From Mesaphorura yosii (taxonomy: Eukaryota; Arthropoda; Collembola; Poduromorpha; Tullbergiidae): 64,000 bases of DNA. Positions 39,101 to 52,693 of the stretch are shown here, in pieces; the first letter of the stretch is position 1; every line of letters begins with the position of its first letter. The position numbers and the translations under genes are program-made. Below the pieces are notes generated by a model, which was not told the DNA's origin, ran no database searches, and saw only the letters and a program-made list of their open reading frames with translations. The stretch spans positions 124,001 to 188,000 of the forward strand of contig WIXG01000103.1 in assembly GCA_009869945.1 (NCBI GenBank). The letters run 5' to 3'.

Positions 39101-40250
39101 AAAAATTATGATCCTTATTGAGATATAAATGATCGTGCTATTCTAAAACTATAGTTCACACAAACAATGAGATAAGATAAAGCTCCAGAGTTTTAAGCCA
39201 TCGTGTTTCTTCTGATTGCAAAACTGAATTAATTACATACAAATCAATACCTGCAAAGTGTGCGAAGTATTAAAACCTCAAGGTGTAAGATGTACAGCGC
39301 ATTTTATCTACCCGCATGTAAACAACGACAAGACGGTCATGAGTCATTCCGCCCTCACCACCCCGCAAGACACCATTCTCATGGTCAGTGTTATAAAACA
39401 TGAAGTAGCCTTGAGATCTCGTTTGTACAAGCGATGGGTTAATATTAGTCATTAAAACCATTAATAGTCGTACGATTACTCATCTGAATATAAAATGCCT
39501 TGAGTTATCTGGAAGGCGGCGTCTAGTCTCATGTTTGATGGGTGCCCAGTTCTTTTGCCAACTTGCTTGCGGTCAGTTAATTAGGAGGTCGTGTAGCAAA
39601 GAAGGAATCATCCACAACCAAAGAAAGAGACGAGACCTACCGCTATCCTGCATACGTGAGAACTGGATTAATGGACCATAATCTCTGGCTTCTCTTAAGC
39701 GTTAAGCGTATATGAAGCATCATTAAAGTTAGCCTAGTCGCTCCAGTGCAGTCTCATGACCAAGAAGTTATTTTTCCGTGGTTGCACAACTGCTGCCACA
39801 TACACCAAACTATGGAACTTCTGATAATGCACTAAAGTTGAATTCAAACCCCATTTCTTGTGAATCATGTTGTGAAACCGTAGTCGTGTCCGTCTTCCTG
39901 AAGTGAATGTTGGTTCCTTCATTCATTAGGTGCGGCCTCCTCGTTTCGTTTAGTCATTTAGAGTAGTTAAGGTCTGTTCTTTTATTAGTTAATTCGTTTT
40001 AAACGCACCAGTTAGTCCCTTTTAGTCTAGTGTGCATGTGAATCGTTTTGTAATGGGAACGTGCTGAGAATATCACGCACAAAGGAACCACCCACAATCA
40101 CGAAGGTACAGATTTTGCAAATGCCTTCATGTTAAACTGTTTCATCTGTCATTATGTCTTTAATGACGAACTTATCACTTTCATATTGCAGGTTCCCATA
40201 TCTTCCCGAACGTCCCGAAAACTGGTCCCGAGTGAGCACCGCTTGCAATC

Positions 40251-42325
40251 ATGGCATCTCGTAAACCCACCCTGGACTCTCTAATCACACATTTATTGCA
40301 AGGTGAGCCACACACCGTTGCGTCTTGTTTGCTTAACTCTTTGGTAGATGATGGTCAAGATTACACTGACCACGCACTCTTAAAATTCCAGAAGCGTCGA
40401 GCACCTGCCAAGAAACACACGGCCTGGAATGGGAATGGAAACATTACACTAAACTATACGATATTGTCCAACAAATTCAAGAAAAGGAGGCAGCTCGTGA
40501 CTCAGCCGATGATGATCCGAGTTGGTCCAATGATATAGAAAGAAGGAAGGCTAAGCTTCCAGCATTTTTAGCCTGGCTTGACGACAATGGGATTTTTCGA
40601 GATAGAATTGAAATTGTACCGGTGCATTCGTCTGGCACGGCATCAGGAGAATTTGATGGCTTTGGAGTTGTGGCGAAGGAGAAGATGGCGAAAGCGGAGC
40701 TTGTGTTCCAAATTCCAGAAAGGTTGATGATCACTACGAAAGTCGCACGAGAGTCGAAATTGGGTACGGAATTAAATTAAAATACCGGAGCATGGTCACC
40801 AATCAGACTGTCCGTCTAGTCCATCAAACTAATCATTCTAAACTATTCGCGTTCGTTTTAGCAATACTAGCAACGAAGGATCATTTGCTTCGATCAATGG
40901 ACAATGTGCTGCTGTCTATCTTTCTACTGTACGAGAAGTATGTCAGCCGTGATGCATCGTTTTGGAAGCCTTACATTGACATTTTGCCCAAATCCTACGA
41001 TACCACGGTGTACTTCAAGCCGGATGAAATGAAACTGCTCATGCAATCCCCAACCGGCTTCCGTAAGTAGTTGAATTTGCGTAAACATGAAATGGGACTG
41101 AATTACTGAATTTCAGTATGAACTAAATCTAATCAACCTTTTGCTGCAGGTGAAAGCCTGAAGATGTACCGCAACATTGCTCGACAATACAGCTATTTTC
41201 ATACTATTTTTCGGGTAAGTACACTTAATGTACAAATTCTCTGTTTAGGTCCTATTCACATTTTGTATGCTTTGCCTCTTTTAGAAAGCTACTGATTCTG
41301 GAAGCCGTGCCTTGAAAAATATATTTACATTTAAAAGATATGCGTAAGTTTTCAACTATTTCATGTTATACTTGCCAACTCTCGTATCTCATATGATGAC
41401 TGGATACTTTTGCATTTAGTTGGGCTTGTTCTTCTGTTATCACTCGTCAGAATATTGTTCCGCGTCCCAGTAATATGCCTGATGACCTGAGCTTGGTTCC
41501 TTTGTGGGATTTGTGTAACCACCAAGAAAATTCCGACCTTTCTACTGATTATAATGTCCAGGAGCAACGACTTGTTTGTTACGCGAGCCAAGATTATGAT
41601 ATTGGCGAAGAATTTAAAATATTCTATGGTCATCGGTCATCATTGGAATACTTTATTCGTAAGCCTAGGCCTAGAAAAGAAATGATGTCGAGCTTGCATT
41701 GCCGCTAATACCGCGTTTTCTTACTAAATAGATGGAGGGTTTGTTCCGCAATCGCACTACAGCGACTATTACACTCTCGAATTGGGAATCAGCAAGAAAG
41801 ATCCGGCCTTCTTAAGAAAGAACGCGATTCTGGAAAATCTTGGACTACAACATCAACTAGCTTTTAAGGTCAAGCCGGAGAAAATAAGCACGTCACGAAC
41901 CCTTTTTGTGTTTGTGAGAATTTTTCTCGCTGATAAAGGTAAGCACAGAAGTGTGATTGCGATAGATGTCATGTTCTAATGTCCAAAACCAACGTTTTGT
42001 TAACATAACTTTAGAATTTCTGGAGAAAGTTAAAAATGAAGAAGGCGACTATGCTTATTTGGGTACGCCCACTGAGGCAGCGTGGAAGTTCTTGGCGACT
42101 CGTTTCACACTGCTCAAGCAGTCGACTGAGAACAACATGAACAAGCTTCTGAAGATGATATTTGAGGAATACAAAATCGTGTCACAAGATGAAAAGCAAT
42201 TAAGCGCCAGACAATTGATGATCTTGCAGTTGTTTAAGAATGAGAAGAAACTGCTCGACATACTTGCGAATTGCTGCAACGACCATCTAAGTCAAATGCT
42301 GAAACCGACTGATGCTGAAAACTAG
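40251..42325 (+). CDS. SETD3: SETD3, actin histidine N-methyltransferase
   Basis: SETD3 methylates His73 of actin and uses a SET domain followed by a Rubisco-LSMT substrate-binding domain. Exons 40251-40302, 40392-40763, 40862-41062, 41150-41214, 41285-41343, 41420-41658, 41732-41938 and 42015-42325 join in phase to 501 residues. Recognisable blocks are GEFDGFGVVAKEKMAKAELV (start of SET), SFWKPYIDILPKSYDTTVYF, SRALKNIFTFKRYAWACSSV then ITRQN, LVPLWDLCNHQEN (the NH motif) and EEFKIFYGHRSSLEYFIRHG (the catalytic Tyr region). The C-terminal helical domain is clear but shorter than in human (594 residues), because the disordered tail is missing. An AATAAA at 42529-42534 ends the transcript. A 5' UTR intron (about 40106-40190) is likely. 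Confidence 0.94.
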
Positions 42326-43512
42326 TTAATCTCAGAACAGATTACCCTTATTATAATATCACCCGCTTCCTAACTAACTTTAAGATTTACACGGTCTATT
42401 GGTAAACATATATTCAACATCTTATCTTGTCTTGCTATGAACTTGCTACTTCTTCAGTATTTAAGAAGAGTTCTGATCATTTTTATCTTTGTTCGTCTCC
42501 CTGAGCTGGAACTTTTGTATGATAATTGAATAAACTGCATGAACTAAACCGCGTGGAATAATCTTGGGCTTCAAGCGTCAGCAACGATTTTGGTGGATGT
42601 ATAACCAAATCATAGAACAATTAGATGATCGGCATACCTTGTCTTGAATGCATGCACTGGCAATCGAACTGTCGCATCGGGGAACCATACCGACGAAGTG
42701 GTCTCACGTAACCCCCCTGGAGCATTCGTGGTATTAAAACACATAAATCCAAGACACATCCATTTGGTTTTGTTCGCGGAGAAGGTCCGGTGAATCTTTC
42801 CTTAACATCCAACTCAATTTGAGAACGGTGACACCGGTTTCTAGTTGATTGTCAACTTCGTACGCAACTGCATCGAAACTCAACGCACGCGCACTACAGG
42901 GTGTACTCACGAACCGCAATGTAGAGTCTGGCTAATAACAAAGACTCAATTAATTCAGCGGGCGCACTAATGAATGTCTTAACAGCGTGCAGTGCTCAAC
43001 CGTAAATGAGTACTTCAGTTGTACATTACGGAATTTGTCCTGAGCAGTAATGACTAGTCACTTAACTGGCTAGACAATTGTACAGGTGAAATCAACGCTC
43101 ACTTGCCTGCGAAACCCTTTCCCGCTGTTTTGTTGTGATTCGAGTTCATCATAGACAACGCGTGTACGCGTGTACGCATAATGGACCACAACAATGCGAA
43201 AGGCAAGGATTAATGTGAGATCCCAAACAATCGAAATAATTTTATACCCGGAGATCCCGGAGAAAACAGGGACCGCGATCATCCTGAAACATGTAAGCTC
43301 AAAGAAGACTGGCGCTGGCGGCTTGAAGTTATGATGTAGCATCAAGAAATTACGCGTCTTAAAACAATGCAATGTGGTCATTTATTCCAAGTTTCTGGAT
43401 AACGTAACAATAAAATAATTCTGCTAAACTACGGTTGCATATTAGAATAATAAAATGAGGTCGACAAGTGTGAGATTATCCCCACTGATCGTGTTGAAAT
43501 ACTGACACGGCT
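42326..43512. other. SETD3 and BAP1 3' ends
   Basis: About 1.2 kb between two convergent genes. The SETD3 polyadenylation signal AATAAA lies at 42529-42534. Open frames at 42621-42919 and 43070-43381 (minus) show no family resemblance. Nothing else is visible. Confidence 0.5.
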
Positions 43513-45458
43513 TCATTTCCTTTTCCTTCCGGTTCTCATGTTGCCCGGTTTCTTCTTTGGAGGCCCTTCCGATCCTGTAGGAGATGACCTAGACAGAAGG
43601 AAACAAAAGAACAGGATTGATATATGGGCATGTTGGGCTTGCTCCACTTGATTGCAAGATTCAATGCTTACTTATGGGCTCTGCTGTGGCCTGTCGGTTT
43701 TTGGCTCATCAATTGCTGCTCAACAAGGTCCTTCAATTCTCCTTGCTCAGATAACATTAACAGAAACGTTCTAATAAATTCGTCGTAATCGTGGGTCCGT
43801 CGTTTGCAATCAATCTACACCAAAGTAAACATCTTCATTAGAATTGGTTCGAAAGTCATACCACAACATGACTCACCTCATACTTCTTTCGTTTTTCAAA
43901 CTCGTCCACTAACACAGCTTCAAGCTGCGCGATTTCTTTATCTAATCCACTTAGAATAGAAAGCAAGTCGGTAGGAGCAAACTTCCTATCCTCGAATATA
44001 GCTGGGTACTTCGCTAGCCATTCAATCCCCCCAGGAATGTCTGAATCTTTCGTTTCCGCTTCTGCAAACCACAAGAGAATGTTTGCTGATTCTGTGCTCG
44101 CGATGATAAATGAATACATACGATGAAATTATTGCTTGGCTCGGACTCATACCGGGTTCATTATAAAAGTCCAAGTCTTCATCACTCGTCATATCAGACA
44201 CCATCTTTTGAATATCCGTACTGCTTAAATTGGAGTAGTCCGACGAGAGAGAAATCGGATCGGAGTACGCTGCAGAAGATGATGCCGCTTTCTGCTCTTT
44301 CTTCTTCTTAATGTTCTCGTTTATTTGGTTAATGATGATATTCCTACGATAAAACGAGTACATTATGGATAAGGCAAACCAGATAAGGATAAGAGTAGTC
44401 ATCAATTGTGCGCGTACCTATTTCGCTTTCGTAGTTTTATTTTATTAATTAGCGACATTCTCTTGTCTGGAACAACGGCCATCAAATTGTATTTGATATC
44501 ATGGTTCGGCTCACCACCGGTAGCAATACCCAGTCTTTCAATTATAACACGTCGAAAATATTCTGTCCAGTCTTCATTAGGATCCCATGGCCCTAAAAAC
44601 ACATTTCACCGGATTTACTTTTAAATGGTCCAAGGGGCACTAAAATGTGTTAGCTTACCATGGTCCTTAGGATATGGCTTCAATCCATCCAGTTCGTACA
44701 AGCTGCCATTTACTGGAACATAGCTAACAAAGTGGAAAGTCTCTGCTGCAAATCTTCCGGAAGTGGGGAGGCCAGGTATTTTGTTCTCATTTTTAGGTTT
44801 GGTGGCTGCACCCGGAGTTGCATGCGAGTTGTGTGCCCTCGCCAGCTCCGGGGTATTACCAATTGCCCAACCTTTGTTTTCGGGATTCATTCCTAATGTG
44901 TGTTGTTTTAGAAGATTCAAAGTCTCTCCGAGATCGAAAGGTGGTTTGTCCGGGCAATTCAGTAAGACCGATACCAAGGCATGGGTTGCGCAACTGTTAG
45001 GAACCATCTGAAGAAAATGAAACGAGAGTGATTATACCCACTTCAAAATCACTGCTTAACAGCTTAAGGAACATACCTGTTGAGCAAAAAATATCTGATT
45101 CACCGCTTCTTCATCCCGCAAAAATAGGTCATTATCATCAATGATTTTTCTCCGCGACCTCCTCTCTTCACTCCAGCGAAACAGGAAGATGAAGCCGTAA
45201 ACATCGCCTTCCATGCGATTTTGTAGATCATAGATTTCTTCCACTTGAACACCTTTGACTCCAAAGCCTTCTAATAAAAGCGTGAATAGGCCTAAAAGTA
45301 AAGGAAGGCACTGAATTAATTTGCCACTGGCAAAGTGGTTTAATCAACAACAACGGTAGCCTCGTCATTGTTATAAAAACTGTGCTTTAACAGAACATAC
45401 CAGGATCGCTTTCCAGCTCTAGCCAGCCTTCAGTAAGCTTGCAGAGATCAACAGGCAT
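43513..45458 (-). CDS. BAP1: BAP1/calypso, nuclear UCH-family deubiquitinase
   Basis: BAP1 (fly Calypso) with Asx forms PR-DUB, which removes ubiquitin from H2A Lys119 in Polycomb silencing. Eight exons (45401-45458, 45077-45291, 44659-45007, 44418-44592, 44153-44343, 43877-44061, 43672-43814, 43513-43588) join in phase to 463 residues, close to Calypso (about 470) and shorter than human BAP1 (729). The UCH domain starts at residue 1 ([25 protein letters not shown]). It has the catalytic Cys in [16 protein letters not shown], the His in [19 protein letters not shown], and the Asp and crossover region. The C-terminal ULD has [20 protein letters not shown] and [20 protein letters not shown], which binds Asx. 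The tail is basic (KKKPGN; TGRKRK), as in proteins that bind nucleosomes. Identification is near certain. Confidence 0.96.
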
Positions 45459-46494
45459 TGTGACACTAATAACTAATCTAAAATGCCAGCACTAGTTTAC
45501 GGCTACGGCTACCTCATTTTTGTGATGTTTAACATTAAAATTCTTTGAAACAAAACTTTGAAATAATTCCAAACCCATCGTTTTATTCAAGTATTAGTCA
45601 GGAATAGAAGCTGTAATTTCACTTTCATCCACTATCCCGCTCATTGTCTGGTCGTATTTCACTTTGTCACTTTCACTAATTGCCTCTGCAACACAGTGAA
45701 GTGAACAGAGTACCGGTAAATTCTCATTTCGATTCTCTGAACATTCCTGACCACCTGACTGGCCTTATCAACTGATCAATCAGCAAAACGCAGACGAAAA
45801 TGTGGCAATTTCACTAAGAAGAGTTTCTGGAAAAAATTATCTAGGAACAATTGTCTAGGAAAATTCATTCGGAGCACAATGTCTCTGGATAACTTGTTCC
45901 CTTGACCGTTCTTAGCAGTTTTGGGTGCAATTCGGATTTCTAGTATTCTCCACCGAAGCGAATAATTGCGCCTAACTGTATTCAAAAAATCCCAGCACCT
46001 TTAGTAGCTTTCTTACTACTCTGAACTTCGAATGATGCAGAATTAAGACGCGTTTTATCTGTACGAAATTTTACGGCAACTTTGCCATTTTTATTTCAGT
46101 TTGATCTTGTACAAAAGTTAAGTTCTGTGGTTAAAATCACAACAGAGAACTCTGAGTTTATGAGATTAAATCTTATGGACTAATACAATTGAGAACGGTT
46201 CGGTGTAGTTCATGGCTTGTTTTAAATGAGTAGAACCAGTGCGGAGGGTTCTGACGATGCGATGCGCAGATGCATTCACACTGGAAACGAGTCGTTCGTC
46301 AATTCGTCGTAATTGCCAACATCCATTGTTGAACTGGTTGTCGATATTGGTGAATTTGCCACGGTTGGTGATCCTCCGCGTTTTCGACGAGCTTCACCGT
46401 ACTTAATGCGTCCCACCGGCCCTTTTCTGAATACAAAATCAAGGTTTTATCGAAATGATCCCAACTGGGACCCATTAATTAGTAACGCAGTTTC
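45459..46494. other. Intergenic, BAP1 5' / Sgf11 3'
   Basis: About 1 kb between two genes on the minus strand. It must hold the BAP1 promoter and the Sgf11 3' UTR. No TATA box, gene or repeat family was recognised. Confidence 0.5.
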
Positions 46495-47344
46495 TCAGCC
46501 GTACTTCTTCGGGGATATTTTTTCGCCAGGCTTTTTAGTCTTCTTTTTTTTTTCGATTGTCCATTCCTCGTCATCTTCATCTTCTTCGACGAAATGGTCA
46601 TCTTCAGACAACCCTTCCTCACAGTTCTACACAAAATTTAACGGCAACGCAAGCATTAGAACTGTGAATTCATTATATTCAATTGATACCCTTCGACTAC
46701 AAACCTTCAGAGGAGACGAATCGTTGGACCCATCGCTGGAGTTAGAATTCGTATTTTGTGTGAACATATTCACGTCTCTCGTGGCACTGCTCGCTGCCAT
46801 GACCGAACTGTTACTTGAAGCGGCCAGCCTCCTATTTTTCAGGCTGGCAATTCTGGAACTGTTTCGCCCCATCCCCATACATTTTTCCAGATGTGGAGCA
46901 AATCTAGCAGCCGCAATTGTTCTTCCACAATGTGTACAGTCGCACTCAAATTGTGACTTTTTTGTTAATGGGTTCCCAAAAATATCATATCCCGGCGTCT
47001 CAACAACTTTGTACTCTTCTGACGCATCTTCCAGCATTCCAAGAGCTTCCATGTCCCCAAAGCGTAGTTGTCTTCCACAGTTGGTGATAAAACTGAACGT
47101 CTCTTGATCCATGAGGTGAGTGAACACATTTTCCAGAGCTTTATTAAATGTCTCCTAATTATACAAACAATCGCATCAAACCATTGACCACGATTAATCC
47201 CACTCGCCTGAACTTCTTATCTCATGCACTTACTGTATTCGTTTTAAATAGCTTGTGAGCATTTGGACATCCCGTGACAGGATTCGACTGTTGAGACGAA
47301 TTTATCAATAGCATATTGCTGGAGCCTGAAGAATTCGAATCCAT
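46495..47344 (-). CDS. Sgf11: SAGA-associated factor 11 / ATXN7L3, histone H2B deubiquitinase module
   Basis: Sgf11 (ATXN7L3) is the SAGA subunit that activates the USP22/Nonstop deubiquitinase on H2B and docks it to the nucleosome acidic patch. Exons 47234-47344, 46705-47154 and 46495-46626 join in phase to 230 residues. The SGF11 zinc finger, residues about 108-140, is FECDCTHCGRTIAAARFAPH then LEKCMGMGRNSSRIA, with all three Cys and the His in place. The helix before it (NKALENVFTHLMDQETFSFI) is the part that anchors to the enzyme. An acidic then basic tail (EEDEDDEEWTIEKKKKTKKP) is rather like that of vertebrate ATXN7L3. The SCA7 domain of vertebrate ATXN7L3 is not visible, so this is closer to fly Sgf11. 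Confidence 0.93.
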
Positions 47345-47879
47345 TTATACCTAAAGACTAAGGACCAAGATCTACGAGAACATGAAAAACAATAGATTGA
47401 AACACTTGATTGAAATAATTAAGACTAAGCTGGACACGCTTACCTGAGCTACTACACGCAATTACAATTCAATTTATGAATCATATCACTGTGGGTCATA
47501 GAAGTTAATTAGCGCTTAGAATTTTATTTCCGATCTCAACCAAAAGCAGACTCAAGTTTGTTGTTCGTACATTTGGACTTTACAAGGATGTTTCATACGG
47601 CATGAAACGCACAAGATGTTGAGGGCAATGAATCCACCATCCACCACGGCCGGACCGACTAGACTTGCAGTTGCACTCGTTTTCGAAGTCTCTTTTTGCA
47701 ACTCATCATCCCATCGCCTTCTCGTAACCTCTAAATGCCTGTATATTGCATTCATTTCTTTATTCAGAGTGGAATTAAATCAAATCGTTCAGTACAACAC
47801 TTTTAATTCAAGTTACGTCTGCAATTAATTGTTGGAATAGTTAATTGGTGTTTGGTCGCGTCGAGAACGATATCACGGG
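47345..47879. promoter_or_regulatory. Head-to-head spacer, Sgf11 / PSMC1
   Basis: Only 535 bp separate the start codons of two divergent genes, so the stretch probably works as a bidirectional promoter. No TATA box is seen. An open frame at 47552-47755 shows no family resemblance. Confidence 0.45.
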
Positions 47880-49877
<1,998 letters not shown>

Positions 49878-50264
49878 ACTGTCATTTTCTTTTAACAAAT
49901 GTAATACAAACAATTCATAAACTAACCAATACGAAGTAGTAAAATTCTAAATTATTATTTGGGATTCAGCGAAGCTATGAATATGAACCAATAAAATGAT
50001 TTCAGTTTGTACTCTTCACGTAAATTAGAGTTAACTAAGGACTAAAAACAGATAGAGGTAGATTGAACGGGGAATGGCGACTACCAAGTACACATCGAAT
50101 GTAGTAGGTTGAGATTGAATGCATGTCACAAGATTACAAGTCACCGAAGTTTTCACCAGGGCCAATTACTAACTAACGAAAGCATAGCATATTTACGCAA
50201 CTACAAATATAAACGTTTGCAAGCGAGCCGCAGATCTTTCGTAACACTTGGCACTTGATGCAGT

Positions 50265-52044
50265 TTACGAATGGTGTGACCTCATGTGAAGCTTCAGCGT
50301 GTGTTTTCTCATAAACGTGTTCCCACAAACCCCGCACGGTATCTTCTCGCCTGCGTGTGACCGAGCATGACGGTCCAGATCAGCTGTTCAACAAAACCAA
50401 GAGAAAATGAACACAAATTATCAGTTATGGACCAAGCAATGTGAAGGGCAAGGCGATGCCAAGCGATGGCAATTACCTTTGGTTACAAACGCTGCAATGC
50501 ACCCTGAATGGGAACATGAATAATTCTTGAGTCCTGCGTGCCTCTTCTCATGCAGCGTCAACTGCGACTTTTGTCGAAACTTATGACCACATTTGAGGCA
50601 GCAAAATGGCTTCTCATTGGAATGAATGAGCCGGTGACAATTTAAAATCGAACTCTGACTAAAGCCTTGACCGCAGTCGGGACATCTGAAAGGAAAACGA
50701 AATGTTTGCAACACTCTTCATTTGATCCTGTAGTCTTACCGGCATTTTTTATGATAGTGCTTACACGTATGGTCTCTCTCCAGTATGACGGCTTCTTTGG
50801 TGAATCAAAAGAGATTTCTTCTCCGTGAACTTTGAGTTGCACACAGAGCAATTGTATGGTTTTAGTCCCTGATGAGTTAGCACATGCCTCCTGAGATTTC
50901 CACTGTTGTTAAATCTTGCAGCACATTTGGAGCATACAAATGGCTTCTCCCCAGAATGAGTCCGACGATGAACTAAGAACAAAACCATGACTCACAGATT
51001 GCAGACGACCCCAATCATCAAAATTACTCACCATTCAAGTTTCCTCTCGTCGTGCAAACAATGTCGCATTGATCGCACTTGTACATCTTCTTGTGAGATG
51101 GTTTATGATCTGAAAGAAATAAACTTAAGCACCCATTCGACGAGCTTCGAAAGTTCTGTAAGAAAAACATACTTTGGAAAGTTATCCAGTCAAGGAATAC
51201 TGCCGGACAATGTTTGCATTTCCAAGTTGATAATGGGTCCTCCTCAATCAGAGACATTCCTGAACCATTGACAGCATTACTGCTAGAGCTGCTTAGGATA
51301 ATTTCGCCCAGAGGATTCTCATCTATGATTTTAACGGGTCCGTTCGGTGGTATCTCCACGTTGTTCTGGCGTTCATTTGTCTCTGGAGCAGTATGAACAG
51401 GAACATTGGCTGTCGCCTGCAACAGCAGTTCCCCTCCAGAATCAAGGTCAGCCTCCATGTTTCTCGGAATATCCCTTCCTGATTGGTCGGCATTTCTCGC
51501 ACCAGTAGGCAGGTTAGCTTGGGGTCTTCCGGGAGGCGCAGTCATGCGTTTGCTGCTTAGTGAAGTTGATTTGTGTATGCTACCGCTACCATCATGCTTG
51601 TCAACCAATTTGACATTTCCAGTTGTCGATGAGGTCGATCGCGGTGTCAGCTGAGTATGGTTAAGCAACTTCTTCCCAAGATCCTTCCAGATTCCGTGAG
51701 CACGCTGTCGTTCTTCTGGGCAGAACTTGGTCGTCAACAAAATCAACTTTTCCGCCTGCAAAGTTAAAGAATGTGCCGAATGTTTATAGGCCGGTAACAA
51801 AGATTTACTAATTACCCGGATATTACTAATTTCTTACTTTTGTTTTGAAGTCGAGGAATTCCTGAGACGGTGCTGGCGGTGAAGGTACAATGAAATGGTA
51901 TGGACTGGCCGCAGCGTTTGTACTAAATTCAGGCCTCGGGCCAACAATGCCATCACCATCATCCAGTAAAGCCAGACTGATGTCAACGGCGTTACCTCCA
52001 CCAGGCATACAGGAGGAATTGAGCTCCGCACGAGTTGGTGTCAT
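50265..52044 (-). CDS. C2H2 zinc-finger protein with eight fingers
   Basis: A probable sequence-specific transcription factor. Exons 51838-52044, 51173-51755, 51032-51109, 50765-50972, 50477-50685 and 50265-50383 join in phase to 467 residues. The first 230 residues are low-complexity, with a Ser/Pro region and an acidic stretch ([10 protein letters not shown]). They carry no ZAD or other named domain. The eight fingers run from about residue 235 to the end. They read CKHC...HKPSH, CDQC...HRRTH, CSKC...HVLTH, CSVC...HQRSRH, CPDC...HRLIH, CLKC...HEKRH, CSHSGC...HARSH and CGVC...HMRSH. Some linkers are the TGEKP/SGEKP type, consistent with DNA binding, while others are divergent. Orthologue unknown. 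Confidence 0.9.
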
Positions 52045-52693
52045 CGCTTAAAGCGTTCTGTAATGTAAAAAGAAATTAGCTGTTGCGCTCGACTCTCATC
52101 GATCCATCCAGGAAACAGGCTGACCTGGATTCCTGGATCTGGTTCCTTATCAGTCAGTGTGAATGAAATGTGATTACTAAGAATCGAAGGGCTATTTTAA
52201 AGCTGGTCGAGGAAGATGTGCACGGAACCCAATTAGCAATAAAAAAAATGTAAAAGTAATTTCACTGTTTAAATGATTTGCACGAAAAGCAATGGCAGCC
52301 TCTCAGCCCTCAGCTAGCCAGTGTTGTTCAAGTCAAGTAGTGGAATGCTCGTCTTTGTTCGTGCAACGAGCAAAGGACGAACACACGCGAGCTGCGAGCA
52401 GGACAGGTGAATCGATAAAGTGAAAGCTTTTAGATCATTTTACAGCTTGAAGCTTGTGACAAATCAGATACCTTCGAGTGACAGCCGGCTCCCACTTCAA
52501 ACCATCTTCCATTGCAACAAAGAATCGAATACATTCAGACCAGTTTTGTACATGAATCCGGCAATAATGAAAATACAATTAAATCTAGTGAACGCAATCG
52601 TTAAATAAAACAGATCTTGCACAGGGCTTGATCAAGACGTTGAGGACCACCTTCTGTATTTTATTTTAGCATAACATCAAACGATAATAAACT
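52045..52693. other. Intergenic, zinc-finger 5' / IFT70 3'
   Basis: About 650 bp between two genes on the minus strand, holding the zinc-finger gene promoter. No TATA box or open frame of interest was seen. Minus-strand AATAAA motifs occur at 52660-52665 and, overlapping the IFT70 stop, at 52693-52698. Confidence 0.5.

Larger units (their letters stand above)
30234..40250. other. 10-kb gene-free region between IRF2BP and SETD3
   Basis: No open frame here resembles a protein family; the longest (148 codons, 33044-33490 plus; 137 codons, 34395-34808 minus) look like chance. It holds short simple repeats (CAG units at 31522-31536; CGT units at about 35750-35768) and a palindrome at 36090-36107. 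IRF2BP points leftwards and SETD3 rightwards, so both promoters lie within it. A likely SETD3 5' UTR exon ends about 40105 (CACGAAG then GTACAG), joining at about 40190. In a window this compact, such an empty stretch is probably regulatory, mainly for IRF2BP. Confidence 0.5.

Noticed and set aside
46313-47107. 264-codon plus-strand open frame
   Set aside because: It runs antisense through the Sgf11 exons, where the minus-strand protein is clearly the real one.
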